Source of the DNA: Bacteroides sp. CAG:1060_57_27
GTDB lineage: Bacteria; Bacteroidota; Bacteroidia; Bacteroidales; UBA932
Length of the DNA stretch: 64,000 nt
Direction of reading: 5' to 3'
Assembly: GCA_001915575.1 (NCBI GenBank)
Contig: MNQT01000023.1
Span: 124,001 to 188,000, forward strand
The position numbers and the translations under genes are program-made. The notes beneath the pieces are model-generated. The model saw only the letters and a program-made list of their open reading frames with translations. It was not told the DNA's origin and ran no database searches. Each line of letters begins with the position of its first letter. Positions within the stretch are counted from its first letter, which is position 1. This document shows positions 45,051 through 54,090 of this stretch, piece by piece.

Positions 45051-45711
45051 ATACTGCTTTGATTTTACCGAAAATGACATCCGAAGGCAGCATCCTTCCG
45101 TCCGCATCGCCGCAGTCCACGGTGACGAAGGACGGGTCAAGCACCGCCTGCCTGCGGTATATGTCGCGCACCCTGCGCTGGAACGCGATATCCGCCTCGT
45201 GGATATCGCTGCCTCCGTGCAGATAATCCCTGTCCGAGCCGCTGCGGCCCGAACACAGGTTGCCTTCGACGAATTCTATCGGGACATCCAGGAAGATATT
45301 CAGGTCTGGACGCGGCAGGGCGAAAGCGCCGTACTCGGTGGCGACTATCCAGTCCCTGAGAGCATCGGCCTCCTCAGCCTGGGGAAGTTTCGCGCACTGG
45401 TAGGCTATGTTCGAGTACACATATCTGTCGAGCAGCACTGTTCCGCCGCAGTCAAGGGTCCTGCGTATGGAAGGGAGCGCGCCGTGCCTGTCCTCCGCGA
45501 ACAGCAGGGCCACGAGCCGGGGATGCACCGCGTCCATGGGGCCGAAGTCTCCCCTCAGATAGGCCGATATCAGTTCGCCGTACACGGGAGCGTCATACCT
45601 CGGGAAGTGGATGTACTCCATGCGGGGACATTCCTTTTCGAGGAAGCTCCTCAGCAGCCTTACCTGCGTGGACTTTCCCGCCCCGTCCAGACCTTCAAGG
45701 ACAATCAGCAT
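45028..45711 (-). CDS. tmk: Thymidylate kinase
   Basis: 227 residues. P-loop GLDGAGKST at 7-15, then the dTMP-binding DR(Y)-type motif VLLDRYVYSNIAYQ and LNIFLDVPIE. The LID region contains RSGSDRDYLHGG. It phosphorylates dTMP to dTDP. It lies 8 nt after the peptidase gene and its end overlaps the DoxX-like start. Confidence 0.96.
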   Translation of the reverse strand: MLIVLEGLDGAGKSTQVRLLRSFLEKECPRMEYIHFPRYDAPVYGELISAYLRGDFGPMDAVHPRLVALLFAEDRHGALPSIRRTLDCGGTVLLDRYVYSNIAYQCAKLPQAEEADALRDWIVATEYGAFALPRPDLNIFLDVPIEFVEGNLCSGRSGSDRDYLHGGSDIHEADIAFQRRVRDIYRRQAVLDPSFVTVDCGDADGRMLPSDVIFGKIKAVYENHKKI

Positions 45712-45719
45712 ATACCTAA

Positions 45720-46805
45720 TCAGTTAACTCTTATCTTCTGGCCTATGCGCAGCCTGTCGGCGTTGATTCCGGGATTCAGACGCCTGAGCGCGGAGAGGCT
45801 CTTGCCGTACTTTCCGGCTATTTCCGAGAGGGTGTCGCCGCTGCGTACGGTATGCCACCTCATCGCGGCACGCTCGGCTTCGATGCGCATCTCTTCCTGT
45901 ATTATCTTCTCGTCTTCGCCGTATATCGCATCTTCCTCGTCGATTGTTCCGGGAACATAGCGCGACGAAGGATCGAGATAGCTACGGCGCAGCACGAACA
46001 CGTTCGCCCTCAGTTCGCCGTTTTCGAAATCCACGATCCATTCCGGGTCGAAGGCATAGCCCTTGTACCTGGTCTCGAAGTGCAGGTGCGGCCCCGTAGA
46101 CCTGCCGGTGGAGCCGCCGAGCCCTATCACGTCTCCGGCACGCACCCAGTCGCCGCTCTCGACATTGCGCCGGGACAGGTGTCCGTAGAATGTCTCGAGC
46201 CCGTTCTCGTGGCGTATTATCACGAGATTGCCGTAGCCCGAAGTCCTCCCGGAGAACCTGACCCTGCCGTCGAAGGCGGCCTTGACGGGCGTCCCCGTGA
46301 CCAGAGGCACGTCGGTTCCCTGATGCCTGCGTCCGCGGCGGTATCCGAAACGCGAATACACCTTCCCCGCGTACGGGCATACGAACTGGCTGAGCGAGTC
46401 GACGAGGCATATCGAGTTGCGGTAGCCCAGATCCCTGAGTTCGACCCCGTCATAGGGGTTGATCACGTTCTCCTTCCAGAAATCCGTGAACACGTCGCTC
46501 TCGGCAACCTTCTTCATGTTCTTTATGTAGCGCCACGAGTAGTCGTCGAAAAGCACCAGCTGCAGGTAGCCGTCGCCTATGTCGAGGGTATCGACGGGGG
46601 CGCCGTCTCCCCTCTTGAAAGAGCCTATCTCGGTTATGTAGTCCTCCGGCACCCATGTCACTTCAGGATGCGGGACCGGAGTATGTACCGCCACCGTATC
46701 GCCCGCCACGGCATCGACCGTACCGTAGTCGCCCGCCGCTGCCCATGCTGCGGGAATCAGGACGAGCGCCGGCAGCAGAAAGGCTGATTTCCTCTTGTCT
46801 GCCAT
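45720..46805 (-). CDS. M23 peptidase with C-terminal LysM
   Basis: 361 residues. A signal peptide (to about 24) is followed by a Bacteroidetes-specific N-terminal region (ITEIGSFKRGDGAPVDTLD, FTDFWKENVINPYDGVELRD). The LytM domain carries the zinc ligands in RRHQGTDVPL (H and D, about 170-174) and the catalytic/ligand pair GPHLHFE (about 240). A LysM domain (WHTVRSGDTLSEIAGKYGKS, RIGQKIRVN) ends the chain. It should cut peptidoglycan cross-bridges, anchored by LysM. It lies 3 nt after the hexomutase gene. Confidence 0.94.
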   Translation of the reverse strand: MADKRKSAFLLPALVLIPAAWAAAGDYGTVDAVAGDTVAVHTPVPHPEVTWVPEDYITEIGSFKRGDGAPVDTLDIGDGYLQLVLFDDYSWRYIKNMKKVAESDVFTDFWKENVINPYDGVELRDLGYRNSICLVDSLSQFVCPYAGKVYSRFGYRRGRRHQGTDVPLVTGTPVKAAFDGRVRFSGRTSGYGNLVIIRHENGLETFYGHLSRRNVESGDWVRAGDVIGLGGSTGRSTGPHLHFETRYKGYAFDPEWIVDFENGELRANVFVLRRSYLDPSSRYVPGTIDEEDAIYGEDEKIIQEEMRIEAERAAMRWHTVRSGDTLSEIAGKYGKSLSALRRLNPGINADRLRIGQKIRVN

Positions 46806-46808
46806 TCC

Positions 46809-48173
46809 CTACGACCTCACCGCTCCGAACTTCGACACGAGGAGCTCCTCCGCCATCCTTACCTTGGACTCCATGACCGTCCTGTCCCTCGCCTCGCAGA
46901 TGAAGCGCAGGTAAGGCTCGGTGTTGGATGGCCTGACATTGAACCACCAGTCCTCGAACTCCAGCCTGTAGCCGTCGAAATCCATGGTGACAAGCGGCTT
47001 CTGCTCTGCGCTGAACAGTTCGCAGAGAGCCTTCATCGCGGCAGGCTTGTCGTCCAGACGGAAATTGATCTCCCCGGAGTTGCAGTAGCGGTTCATCTCG
47101 TCGATCTGGGCGCTGAGGGTCTTTCCGGCGCTCTTGAGCGCAGACACTATGCGCAGCACTATCATCGACGCGAGCAGGCCGCTGTCGGAGTAGAAGAAAT
47201 CCTTGAAATAGTAATGTCCTGCCAGCTCTCCGCCCCAGAGCCCGTCTATCTCGCGGAGCTTGGGAGCAGCGAACGCCCTGCCCACGCGCCAGGTGTGCAG
47301 CTCTGCCCCGTATGCCTGCAGGAACTCTCCTACCGACTTGGAGCTCCGTATTTCCTGCAGCACTCTGGGATTGCGCGCGCCCCTCTCGTCACAGAAATAC
47401 AGGGCCATGAGGGCTATTATCAGGTCGGGAGCCACGAAGCGCGCCCTGTCGTCGACGAACATCACCCTGTCGGCATCCCCGTCATAGATGACCCCGACAT
47501 CCGCACCGGTACGGTGCACAAGATCCTGCAGGGGTTCGACATTCTTAGGGATCAGCGGATTGGGCTCATGTACGGGAAAAGTCCCGTCCAATGTGTCGCA
47601 GATATATGCAGCAGAATCGGTGAAGACCTCCCTGGCGAAGAGGTTGGCCATGCCATTGGAAAGGTCGAAGGCGATCTTCAGGTTTCTGTAGTCGCCTTTG
47701 AACCTGAGCATGAAGTCTATATAGTCGTCGTGTATGTCCTTGTCGAACACGCGTCCGCGGGTAGGGGCGGGAGGGGTCGGACGCCCTTCGTCTATCCAGG
47801 CCTTTATCTGTCCGAGCCCCGTGTCGAAACCCACGGGAAGCGCATTCGCACGGCTCACCTTCATGCCATTGTATTCCTTGGGGTTATGGCTGGCCGTGAT
47901 CTGCACGGAGGCCTCGAAGCCGTAGCTGGCCGTGGCGAAATAGACCATAGGCGTAGAGCTGAGGCCTATGTCGTATACGTCGGCACCGGCATCGCAGATG
48001 CCCTGGACCAGGCTGTCGTGTATCTCCTGCGATGAAGTGCGGCAGTCCCTGCCGACCAGCACCTTTCCGGCACCGAGCAGCCCGGGGATGAAATATCCTA
48101 TCTTGTATACGGTGTCCTTGTCGAAGTCCACACCGTATACGCCTCTGATGTCGTATGCGTGAAATGCTCCCAT
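46809..48173 (-). CDS. Phosphomannomutase/phosphoglucomutase
   Basis: 454 residues. The phosphorylated serine loop TASHNPKEYNGMK (S95), the metal-binding YDGDADRVMF (about 232), the sugar-binding GGELAGHYYF, and the phosphate-binding RPSNTEPYLRF near the C-terminus are all present. The family interconverts 1- and 6-phosphohexoses for cell-envelope sugars. Substrate preference between Man and Glc cannot be read off. It is followed 3 nt later by the LysM/M23 gene. Confidence 0.94.
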   Translation of the reverse strand: MGAFHAYDIRGVYGVDFDKDTVYKIGYFIPGLLGAGKVLVGRDCRTSSQEIHDSLVQGICDAGADVYDIGLSSTPMVYFATASYGFEASVQITASHNPKEYNGMKVSRANALPVGFDTGLGQIKAWIDEGRPTPPAPTRGRVFDKDIHDDYIDFMLRFKGDYRNLKIAFDLSNGMANLFAREVFTDSAAYICDTLDGTFPVHEPNPLIPKNVEPLQDLVHRTGADVGVIYDGDADRVMFVDDRARFVAPDLIIALMALYFCDERGARNPRVLQEIRSSKSVGEFLQAYGAELHTWRVGRAFAAPKLREIDGLWGGELAGHYYFKDFFYSDSGLLASMIVLRIVSALKSAGKTLSAQIDEMNRYCNSGEINFRLDDKPAAMKALCELFSAEQKPLVTMDFDGYRLEFEDWWFNVRPSNTEPYLRFICEARDRTVMESKVRMAEELLVSKFGAVRS

Positions 48174-48188
48174 GGTATTATAGACTTG

Positions 48189-48746
48189 TTACTTGATTTT
48201 CGACTTGTATGCGGTGCCGACCTTGCCGTGGGCTATGCCCTGCAGCTTTTTCGTAAGGAGTTTCCTCCTGATAGGCGCCACGAGGTCAGTGAAAAGCACC
48301 CCGTCGAGATGCGAGAACTCGTGCTGCACCATGCGGCATGCGAACTTGTCGAAGCTTTCCGTCTTCTTCTCGAAGTTCTCGTCGTAGTACTCCACCGTGA
48401 TCGACTCGGGACGACGCACGTCGGCATAGATTCCCGGGACGCTGAGGCAGCCCTCGTTGTACTCGCAGCTGCGGTCGCTCTCGCTCAGCACCACAGGGTT
48501 GATGAACGCGCGCCTGAAGCCCTTCAGGTACGGGAACACATCGGCCATGACATCGCCGTCCACTACGGCCACCCTGAGGCTCTCTCCTATCTGGGGAGCC
48601 GCCAGCCCGCATCCGTCCGAGGCCTTGAGCGTCTCCCAGAGGTCGGCGACAAGCTGACTGGTGCTCTCCCTTTCCTTTTCGATGTCCACAGGCCTGGCGA
48701 CCTCGCGCAGCACCTGGGATCCGTATAGATAAATAGTACGTATCAT
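48189..48746 (-). CDS. def: Peptide deformylase
   Basis: 185 residues from the ATG at 48746, overlapping the ruvX stop (ATGA); an upstream open frame lies inside ruvX. Motif 1 GCGLAAPQIG, motif 2 EGCLSVPG (C100 metal ligand) and motif 3 QHEFSHLDG (H142, E143, H146) are present. The usual Asp in HExDH is Ser here, a non-catalytic position. A hydrophobic insert VFPYLKGFRRAF is typical of the phylum. It removes the N-formyl group from nascent proteins. Confidence 0.96.
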   Translation of the reverse strand: MIRTIYLYGSQVLREVARPVDIEKERESTSQLVADLWETLKASDGCGLAAPQIGESLRVAVVDGDVMADVFPYLKGFRRAFINPVVLSESDRSCEYNEGCLSVPGIYADVRRPESITVEYYDENFEKKTESFDKFACRMVQHEFSHLDGVLFTDLVAPIRRKLLTKKLQGIAHGKVGTAYKSKIK

Positions 48747-49156
48747 TTCTTCCTGTCGATATAGCTCTGAAGTATTATCGCCGCGCTGATCCTGTCTACG
48801 GAGTTCTTGTCGCGGCGGTCGCTTTTCTTCATTCCACCCTCTATCATGGCCCTGTGCGCAAGCACCGAAGTGAAGCGCTCGTCCTCGAGCTCCACGGGGA
48901 TTCCCGGGAAGGCCTTGCGGAGTTTCTGCAAGAAACATTCCACGTCGGGAGCCGCCTGCGCGGGGCGTCCGTCGAGGTTGTAGGGATAGCCGACGACAAA
49001 CCTTTCGATAGTCTCGGTGCGGGCGTAGTTTTTGAGATAATCTATTATCTTTGCACTCGGAACAGTTTCCAGGGGGGAAGCGAAAATGCCGAGAGGGTCG
49101 CTCACCGCGACGCCCGTCCTCGCCTTTCCGTAATCTATGCCTATGGTTCTGTTCAT
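48743..49156 (-). CDS. ruvX: YqgF/RuvX-type Holliday junction resolvase-like protein
   Basis: 137 residues from the ATG at 49156 (MNRTIGIDYGKARTGVAVSD). The RNase H-like fold shows IDYGKARTG (first Asp), the VGYPYNLDGR region, VELEDERFTS and a final DRISAAIILQSYID. YqgF proteins process the 5' end of pre-16S rRNA. TAATTTCG at about 49162-49169 (minus) is a possible -7 box. It is coupled to def. Confidence 0.94.
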   Translation of the reverse strand: MNRTIGIDYGKARTGVAVSDPLGIFASPLETVPSAKIIDYLKNYARTETIERFVVGYPYNLDGRPAQAAPDVECFLQKLRKAFPGIPVELEDERFTSVLAHRAMIEGGMKKSDRRDKNSVDRISAAIILQSYIDRKK

Positions 49157-49225
49157 CCGTGCGAAATTAGTCAAAAACTACTGCTTTCGCAAACAGCCAC
49201 GCGCCAAAACACTGTTCGACCGGGT

Positions 49226-50071
49226 ATGAAAGTATTCAACGACAAGGACATACGATTCTTCAGGCTGTCTTTGGTAAACGACCAGACGCATGACAGGATC
49301 AAGACGCTGAGGTTCACCAGGCTCGAAGCGGCCGGGGCGGCGGTGTGCGCAGTCGTGGCCTTCGTGCTGCTCATCTACTGCCTTATCGCCTTCACCCCCC
49401 TGCGCAACACCATACCCGGCTACCCCAGCGGCCCGGCGAAGAAGCTTGCCGTGGAGAACGCGATAAAGATAGACTCCCTCGAGAGCGTCATCACCCGCTG
49501 GAACCTCTATGCCGAAAACCTCGGCAGGGTGCTCGCAGGAGAGGCAACGGTGAACTTCGACAGCCTCGTCAGGGTCTCGACCGGCAGCCTCCTCTCGGAT
49601 AAGGGAGAAGAAGTGCTCAGGGAGCAGGACTCCCTGCTGCGCCAGAGCGTACGCCGGAGCGAACGCTTCGGGATCAGCGGCGGCGCTTCGAGGACCCTCC
49701 CGGTAGAAGGCATGCATTTCTTCACGCCGGTGAAAGGCGCCGTATCGGCCGGATTCGACGCCGCCACGCACCCCTGGATCGACATAAGCGCGCCTGCGGG
49801 ATCGGTGGTGAGCGCAGTGCTCGACGGCAGCGTCATATCGGCCAGGTGGGACGACGCTCTGGGCTACATAATCATAATACAGCACGAAAACAACATAGTC
49901 AGCGTCAGCGAAGGCTGCATCGAACTCCTGAGGAATCCGGGAGACAGGGTGGGCGCCGGCACGCCGATTGGCATGACCGGAGGCTCCGGCACCGGACAGA
50001 CGGGACGGCTGCATTTCGAACTCTGGCACGACGGAGAACCGCTCGACGCCGCAAGATACATAAGTTTCTAA
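49226..50071 (+). CDS. Degenerate M23-family membrane protein
   Basis: 281 residues from the ATG at 49226 (a longer open frame lies antisense to ruvX). A cytoplasmic start (FNDKDIRFFRLSLVNDQTHD) is followed by one helix (about 33-55), a coiled-coil spacer, and a LytM-like domain (about 165-280). The H..D zinc pair survives (THPWIDISAP) and the second His of HxH survives (GRLHFELW), but the first His of HxH is Arg and the HENGL-Y-x-H-L-S strip is replaced. It probably lacks hydrolase activity and could act as a scaffold or activator, as EnvC/NlpD-type proteins do. It is divergent from ruvX. Confidence 0.85.
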   Translation: MKVFNDKDIRFFRLSLVNDQTHDRIKTLRFTRLEAAGAAVCAVVAFVLLIYCLIAFTPLRNTIPGYPSGPAKKLAVENAIKIDSLESVITRWNLYAENLGRVLAGEATVNFDSLVRVSTGSLLSDKGEEVLREQDSLLRQSVRRSERFGISGGASRTLPVEGMHFFTPVKGAVSAGFDAATHPWIDISAPAGSVVSAVLDGSVISARWDDALGYIIIIQHENNIVSVSEGCIELLRNPGDRVGAGTPIGMTGGSGTGQTGRLHFELWHDGEPLDAARYISF

Positions 50072-50085
50072 GACCGCACGACAAA

Positions 50086-51237
50086 GTGAGACGGAGGATA
50101 GCGATACTGGGCTCCACAGGCTCGATAGGCACACAGACACTCGACGTGATACGCCGCCACCCCGAACGTTTCGAGGTGGAGATGATTTCCGCGCGCAGGA
50201 ACGTGGACCTGCTGGTAAGGCAGGCCCTGGAATTCAAAGCCGGGAACGTCGTAATATGCGACGAACAGCAATATTCCGAAGCATGCCGGCGCCTTGCCGG
50301 AAGCGGATGCAGGGTATGGTACGGGACCGACAGCCTCTGCGAGATAGTCAGGCTGCCTTCCGTCGACATCGTAGTCGGTGCAATGGTGGGATTCAGCGGG
50401 CTCAGGCCGACCCTCGCCGCGCTGGAGGCCGGCAAGACCGTCGCCCTGGCCAACAAGGAGACGCTGGTGGCCGCCGGAGCCGTGGTGACATCGGTGATGA
50501 AGGAGCACGGAGCCAGGATCCTGCCCGTGGACTCGGAGCATTCGGCTATCTTCCAGTGCCTGCTTGGCGCAGGAGACAACCGCGTGGAGAAGATACATCT
50601 GACAGCATCGGGCGGCCCGTTCAGGACCTGGGACAGGCCGAAGATCGCCGCCGCCACTGCCGAGACCGCCCTCAGGCATCCGAACTGGGACATGGGGGCG
50701 AAGGTCACTATCGACTCCGCGACGATGATGAACAAGGGCTTCGAGGTCATAGAGGCGAAATGGCTCTTCGGCATCGATGTCGACAGGATCAACGTCGTGG
50801 TGCACCCGGAATCGATCATCCACTCCATGGTGGAATTCAGGGACGGCGCCGTAATCGCCCAGCTCGGCTGGCCCGACATGCGCGAGCCCATAGCCCTCGC
50901 CCTCGCCTATCCGGACAGGATAGAGATCGGCAACCGCAGGCTGGACTTCGCCACGCTGGGAAAACTCAGTTTCGAGGCTCCCGACTTCAGGCGTTTCCCC
51001 TGCCTGGAACTGGCCTACGAGGCCATACGCCGCGGAGGCAACGCCCCATGCGCGCTCAACGCGGCGAACGAGGTGACAGTAGCCGCCTATCTGAAAGGCC
51101 TGATAGGATTCTACGACATCGCGAGGATAAACGAAAGGTGCCTGGAGGGTATGAATTTTGTAGCGACCCCCTCGATCGACGACATCTTCGAAACGAACAA
51201 GGAAATTTCGCTCATAGCAGATGGTTATATTAATTAA
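50086..51237 (+). CDS. dxr: 1-deoxy-D-xylulose-5-phosphate reductoisomerase
   Basis: 383 residues from the GTG at 50086 (VRRRIAILGSTGSIGTQTLD); no ATG is available near it and the length fits the family. NADPH-binding ILGSTGSIG, metal/substrate motifs DSEHSAIFQ (Asp, Glu), TASGGPFR, NWDMGAKVTIDSATMMNKG and VVHPESIIHSM are present. It forms methylerythritol phosphate in the non-mevalonate isoprenoid route. Its last 17 nt overlap rseP. Confidence 0.96.
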   Translation: MRRRIAILGSTGSIGTQTLDVIRRHPERFEVEMISARRNVDLLVRQALEFKAGNVVICDEQQYSEACRRLAGSGCRVWYGTDSLCEIVRLPSVDIVVGAMVGFSGLRPTLAALEAGKTVALANKETLVAAGAVVTSVMKEHGARILPVDSEHSAIFQCLLGAGDNRVEKIHLTASGGPFRTWDRPKIAAATAETALRHPNWDMGAKVTIDSATMMNKGFEVIEAKWLFGIDVDRINVVVHPESIIHSMVEFRDGAVIAQLGWPDMREPIALALAYPDRIEIGNRRLDFATLGKLSFEAPDFRRFPCLELAYEAIRRGGNAPCALNAANEVTVAAYLKGLIGFYDIARINERCLEGMNFVATPSIDDIFETNKEISLIADGYIN

Positions 51238-52519
51238 GGCTTTGCAGGTCCTGCTCGCACTGTCCGTCCTCATTTTCGTACACGAGCTGGGGCATTTCAT
51301 GTGGGCGAAGCTCTTCAGGATAAGGGTAGAGAAGTTCTACCTCTTCTTCGATGCCGGAGGCAAGGCCCTGGCACGGTGGAAATGGGGCGGAACTGAGTTC
51401 GGCATAGGCTGGCTCCCCTTCGGGGGCTACTGCAAGATCTCCGGCATGGTGGACGAGTCCATGGACACTGAGCAGATGCAGTCCGAGCCCAAGGAATGGG
51501 AGTTCCGCACGCACCCCGCGTGGCAGAGGCTGCTGGTGCTCGCAGGCGGCGTACTCAACAACTTCATCTTCGCTATCCTGGCCTACGCGGCTATCATGGC
51601 AATATGGGGGCAGGCAGTGATAGACAACCGGTCGAACAGCATATATGTCAACGACCTCGCATATGAAATGGGCTTCCGCAACGGAGACCGCATACTCAGC
51701 TTCGACGACTACGAGCCCGAAGACTTCAGCATGCTCCAGGCAGACCTCGCCCGCAGGGACGTAAGTTCCGCAAAGGTGCTCAGGGGCGCGGACACGGTCA
51801 CGCTCTACATCGACAGGTCGATGATAAGCGAAGTGCTCAACTCACCCCTGATGTTCGACCTGGCGGTTCCGTTCGTGGTCGATTCCGTGTGGGCGGAAGG
51901 TCCCAACCCCGCATCGGGGCTGCGCCGGGGCGACAGGATAATCTCCCTGAACGGGGAGAAGGTCGAGTTCCTGCAGGATTCGAGGCCGGTGCTCGAGAGC
52001 CATAGGGAGAGCACCGTCAACGCATCGGTGGTGAGGGGCGCAGACACGCTCGACATACCCGTAAAGGTGGACTCCAGCGGGAGGATAGGCATCTACGCCG
52101 CCACACCGGGGATAAGCGTCAGGCACTACGATGTCCTGAGCGCAATCCCGGCCGGACTGAAAATGGCGGGAGAGACTATCGGAGGATACCTGCGCGACCT
52201 CAAGCTGCTCGCCACCCCGTCCACGGGAGCATACAAGTCGGTGGGAAGCTTCATCGCGATAGGAGAGGTGTTCCCCGCGACCTGGGACTGGTACAGTTTC
52301 CTGAACATCACGGCCCTGCTGTCGATAATGCTGGGCGTGATGAACCTCATCCCGATACCCGGGCTCGACGGCGGACACATATTGTTCGTGCTGTATGAGA
52401 TGATCACCAGGCGCAAGCCCAGCGACAGGTTCCTCATGGCGGCGCAGATGATAGGCATGGTACTGATACTCGGGCTCCTGTTGCTGGCGCTCGGAAACGA
52501 CATAGGAAGGATACTATAA
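51221..52519 (+). CDS. rseP: Site-2 metalloprotease
   Basis: 432 residues. The zinc motif HELGH lies at 21-25 in the first helix, the second ligand in NLIPIPGLDGGHI near the C-terminal helices, and the PDZ domains (about 200-285: NPASGLRRGDRIISLNGE) lie between. It cleaves membrane-spanning anti-sigma factors or leftover signal peptides. The 17-nt overlap with dxr indicates translational coupling, an order also seen in other bacteria. Confidence 0.95.
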   Translation: MVILIKALQVLLALSVLIFVHELGHFMWAKLFRIRVEKFYLFFDAGGKALARWKWGGTEFGIGWLPFGGYCKISGMVDESMDTEQMQSEPKEWEFRTHPAWQRLLVLAGGVLNNFIFAILAYAAIMAIWGQAVIDNRSNSIYVNDLAYEMGFRNGDRILSFDDYEPEDFSMLQADLARRDVSSAKVLRGADTVTLYIDRSMISEVLNSPLMFDLAVPFVVDSVWAEGPNPASGLRRGDRIISLNGEKVEFLQDSRPVLESHRESTVNASVVRGADTLDIPVKVDSSGRIGIYAATPGISVRHYDVLSAIPAGLKMAGETIGGYLRDLKLLATPSTGAYKSVGSFIAIGEVFPATWDWYSFLNITALLSIMLGVMNLIPIPGLDGGHILFVLYEMITRRKPSDRFLMAAQMIGMVLILGLLLLALGNDIGRIL

Positions 52520-52531
52520 AAATCACGATAT

Positions 52532-53545
52532 ATGAAAAAACTTACCGTACTGTTACTGACAGTCCTGCTGCTCGCCTCCTGCAGGGGCGGCACCGAGACC
52601 CTGCTGCCCAGCGTAAGCGGCAAGGCCGGAGAAGTCGTTGTGGCCATGGACCGCGAGAACTGGGAGGGAGCGCTCGGCAACCAGGCCAGGGAACTCCTCG
52701 CCGGAGACTGCCCGTACCTCGTCATGCAGGAGCCGATGTTCGCCCTGGTCAACATATCCCCCACCGGATTCCCCGACATGTTCAAGATCCACAGGAATAT
52801 CGTTTTCTTCGATGTCAATCCCCAGCTCGACACGACAGGCGTATTCTACCGCTACAACCAGTGGGCAAGGCCGCAGATCGTCGTCCAGGTATGCGCATAT
52901 GACGCCGAAGGCGCGTCCGAGCTGCTCAGACAGCAGGGCAGCGTCATCGTAAGCGCGATAGAACAGGCGGAACGCGACAGGGTGATAGGCAACACCATGC
53001 TGTACGAAGAGGGAGACATAGCCAAGGCCATATCGGAGATCTTCCCCGGCACGCTGCATTTCCCCGTCGGATACAAGTTGCGCAAGGCCACGGAAAACTT
53101 CATCTGGGTGGCGAACGACAAGCAGTATGTATACCAGGACGTGCTCATCTACAGGTATCCCGCCGACAAGGAGCACCCCTTCAGCTCGGAGAACATAATC
53201 CGCCACCGCAACGAAATCATGCAGGAGAACGTTCCCGGCATGTTCGAGAACACCTATATGACGACCAGCGACTTCTTCATCCCGCAGATAGAATACCTGC
53301 GGTACAGGGGACGCGACTTCGTCCAGACCAGGGGGATGTGGGAAGTCAAGAACGACTACATGGGAGGCCCGTTCGTATCGCATTCGTTCTACAGCCCCGA
53401 CGGAAAGGACATCATAGTCGTCGAAGCCTTCGTCTACGCCCCGAGATACAACAAGCGCCAGTACCTGAGGCAGGTGGAATCACTGCTGTACACCTGGGCC
53501 TGGAACGGGAGCGGCCCGGAGGCGGACGAAATGGCAGAGAAATAG
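52532..53545 (+). CDS. DUF4837 lipoprotein
   Basis: 337 residues with lipobox LLLASC (Cys 17). It matches DUF4837 by eye: GEVVVAMDRENWEGALGNQA, LVNISPTGFPDMFKIHRNIV, YNQWARPQIVVQVCAYDAEG, ENFIWVANDKQYVYQDVLIY and MWEVKNDYMGGPFVSHSFYS. It is restricted to Bacteroidetes, with unknown function. It lies 12 nt after rseP in the same operon. Confidence 0.85.
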   Translation: MKKLTVLLLTVLLLASCRGGTETLLPSVSGKAGEVVVAMDRENWEGALGNQARELLAGDCPYLVMQEPMFALVNISPTGFPDMFKIHRNIVFFDVNPQLDTTGVFYRYNQWARPQIVVQVCAYDAEGASELLRQQGSVIVSAIEQAERDRVIGNTMLYEEGDIAKAISEIFPGTLHFPVGYKLRKATENFIWVANDKQYVYQDVLIYRYPADKEHPFSSENIIRHRNEIMQENVPGMFENTYMTTSDFFIPQIEYLRYRGRDFVQTRGMWEVKNDYMGGPFVSHSFYSPDGKDIIVVEAFVYAPRYNKRQYLRQVESLLYTWAWNGSGPEADEMAEK

Positions 53546-53576
53546 TTTGTCTTATAGAAAATAATTTCTATATTTG
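53546..53576 (+). promoter_or_regulatory. Bacteroidetes-type promoter of the tRNA-Glu/rpsT unit
   Basis: TTTG at 53546-53549 and TATATTTG at 53569-53576 are separated by exactly 19 nt, a full match to the TTTG-N19-TAnnTTTG consensus. It lies immediately after the DUF4837 stop codon and about 40 nt before tRNA-Glu. Confidence 0.85.
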
Positions 53577-53615
53577 CAGTCCCATTTTGGGTTTTTTGCC
53601 CTGAACGGGAGCGCT

Positions 53616-53687
53616 GGTGGGTTCGTATAACGGCTAGTACTCAAGATTTTCATTCTTGCAATAGGAGTTCGATTCTCCTACCCACTA
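53616..53687 (+). tRNA. tRNA-Glu (anticodon TTC)
   Basis: A complete cloverleaf folds by eye. Acceptor GGTGGGT pairs with ACCCACT (a G-T at the first pair), D stem GTAT/GTAC, anticodon stem CAAGA/TCTTG with loop TTTTCAT, and T stem TAGGAG/CTCCTA with TTCGATT. The discriminator is A and CCA is not encoded. It lies between the promoter at 53546 and rpsT. Confidence 0.93.
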
Positions 53688-53711
53688 CTGATCTTTAAAA
53701 AGATTAACATA

Positions 53712-53966
53712 ATGGCAAACACAGCTTCAGCAAAGAAAGCCGATCGCCAGAACGAAAGGCACAGACTGCATAACAGGTATTATGCAAAGACAACGAGAAA
53801 CGCTATACGCGACATCCGCAACACCACAGACAAGGCTACGGCAGAGAAGAACGCCCCCAAGGTCTATGCGATGATCGACAAGCTCGCGAAGATCGGACTC
53901 ATCCACAAGAACAAGGCGTCCAACCTCAAGAGCGGCATAGCGGTCCATATAAATAAACTTGCGTAA
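53712..53966 (+). CDS. rpsT: 30S ribosomal protein S20
   Basis: 84 residues, Lys/Ala/Arg-rich and helical. The family start MANTASAKKADRQNERHRLH and centre AKTTRNAIRDIRN are typical, with the closing SGIAVHINKL. It binds 16S rRNA. A hairpin terminator overlaps its last codons and stop. It lies between two tRNA genes in one orientation. Confidence 0.97.
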   Translation: MANTASAKKADRQNERHRLHNRYYAKTTRNAIRDIRNTTDKATAEKNAPKVYAMIDKLAKIGLIHKNKASNLKSGIAVHINKLA

Positions 53967-53983
53967 GGCAAGTTTATTTTTTT
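53951..53983 (+). terminator. Terminator overlapping the rpsT stop codon
   Basis: AAATAAACTTGC and GCAAGTTTATTT form a perfect 12-bp stem; the five-base loop contains the TAA stop. It is followed by four T and lies 1-5 nt before tRNA-Pro. Confidence 0.85.
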
Positions 53984-54057
53984 CGGGATGTAGCGCAGTT
54001 GGTTAGCGCACCACGTTCGGGACGTGGGGGTCGTCCGTTCGAGTCGGATCATCCCGA
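53984..54057 (+). tRNA. tRNA-Pro (anticodon CGG)
   Basis: Acceptor CGGGATG pairs with CATCCCG; D arm GCGC around AGTTGGTTA, anticodon stem CCACG/CGTGG with loop TTCGGGA, variable loop, T arm TCCG/CGGA with TTCGAGT. The discriminator is A and CCA is not encoded. It begins right after the rpsT terminator, so it needs readthrough or its own promoter (not seen). Confidence 0.93.
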
Positions 54058-54090
54058 CAGACACAAAAGAAGAACTTCTGCAAAAAAAAT

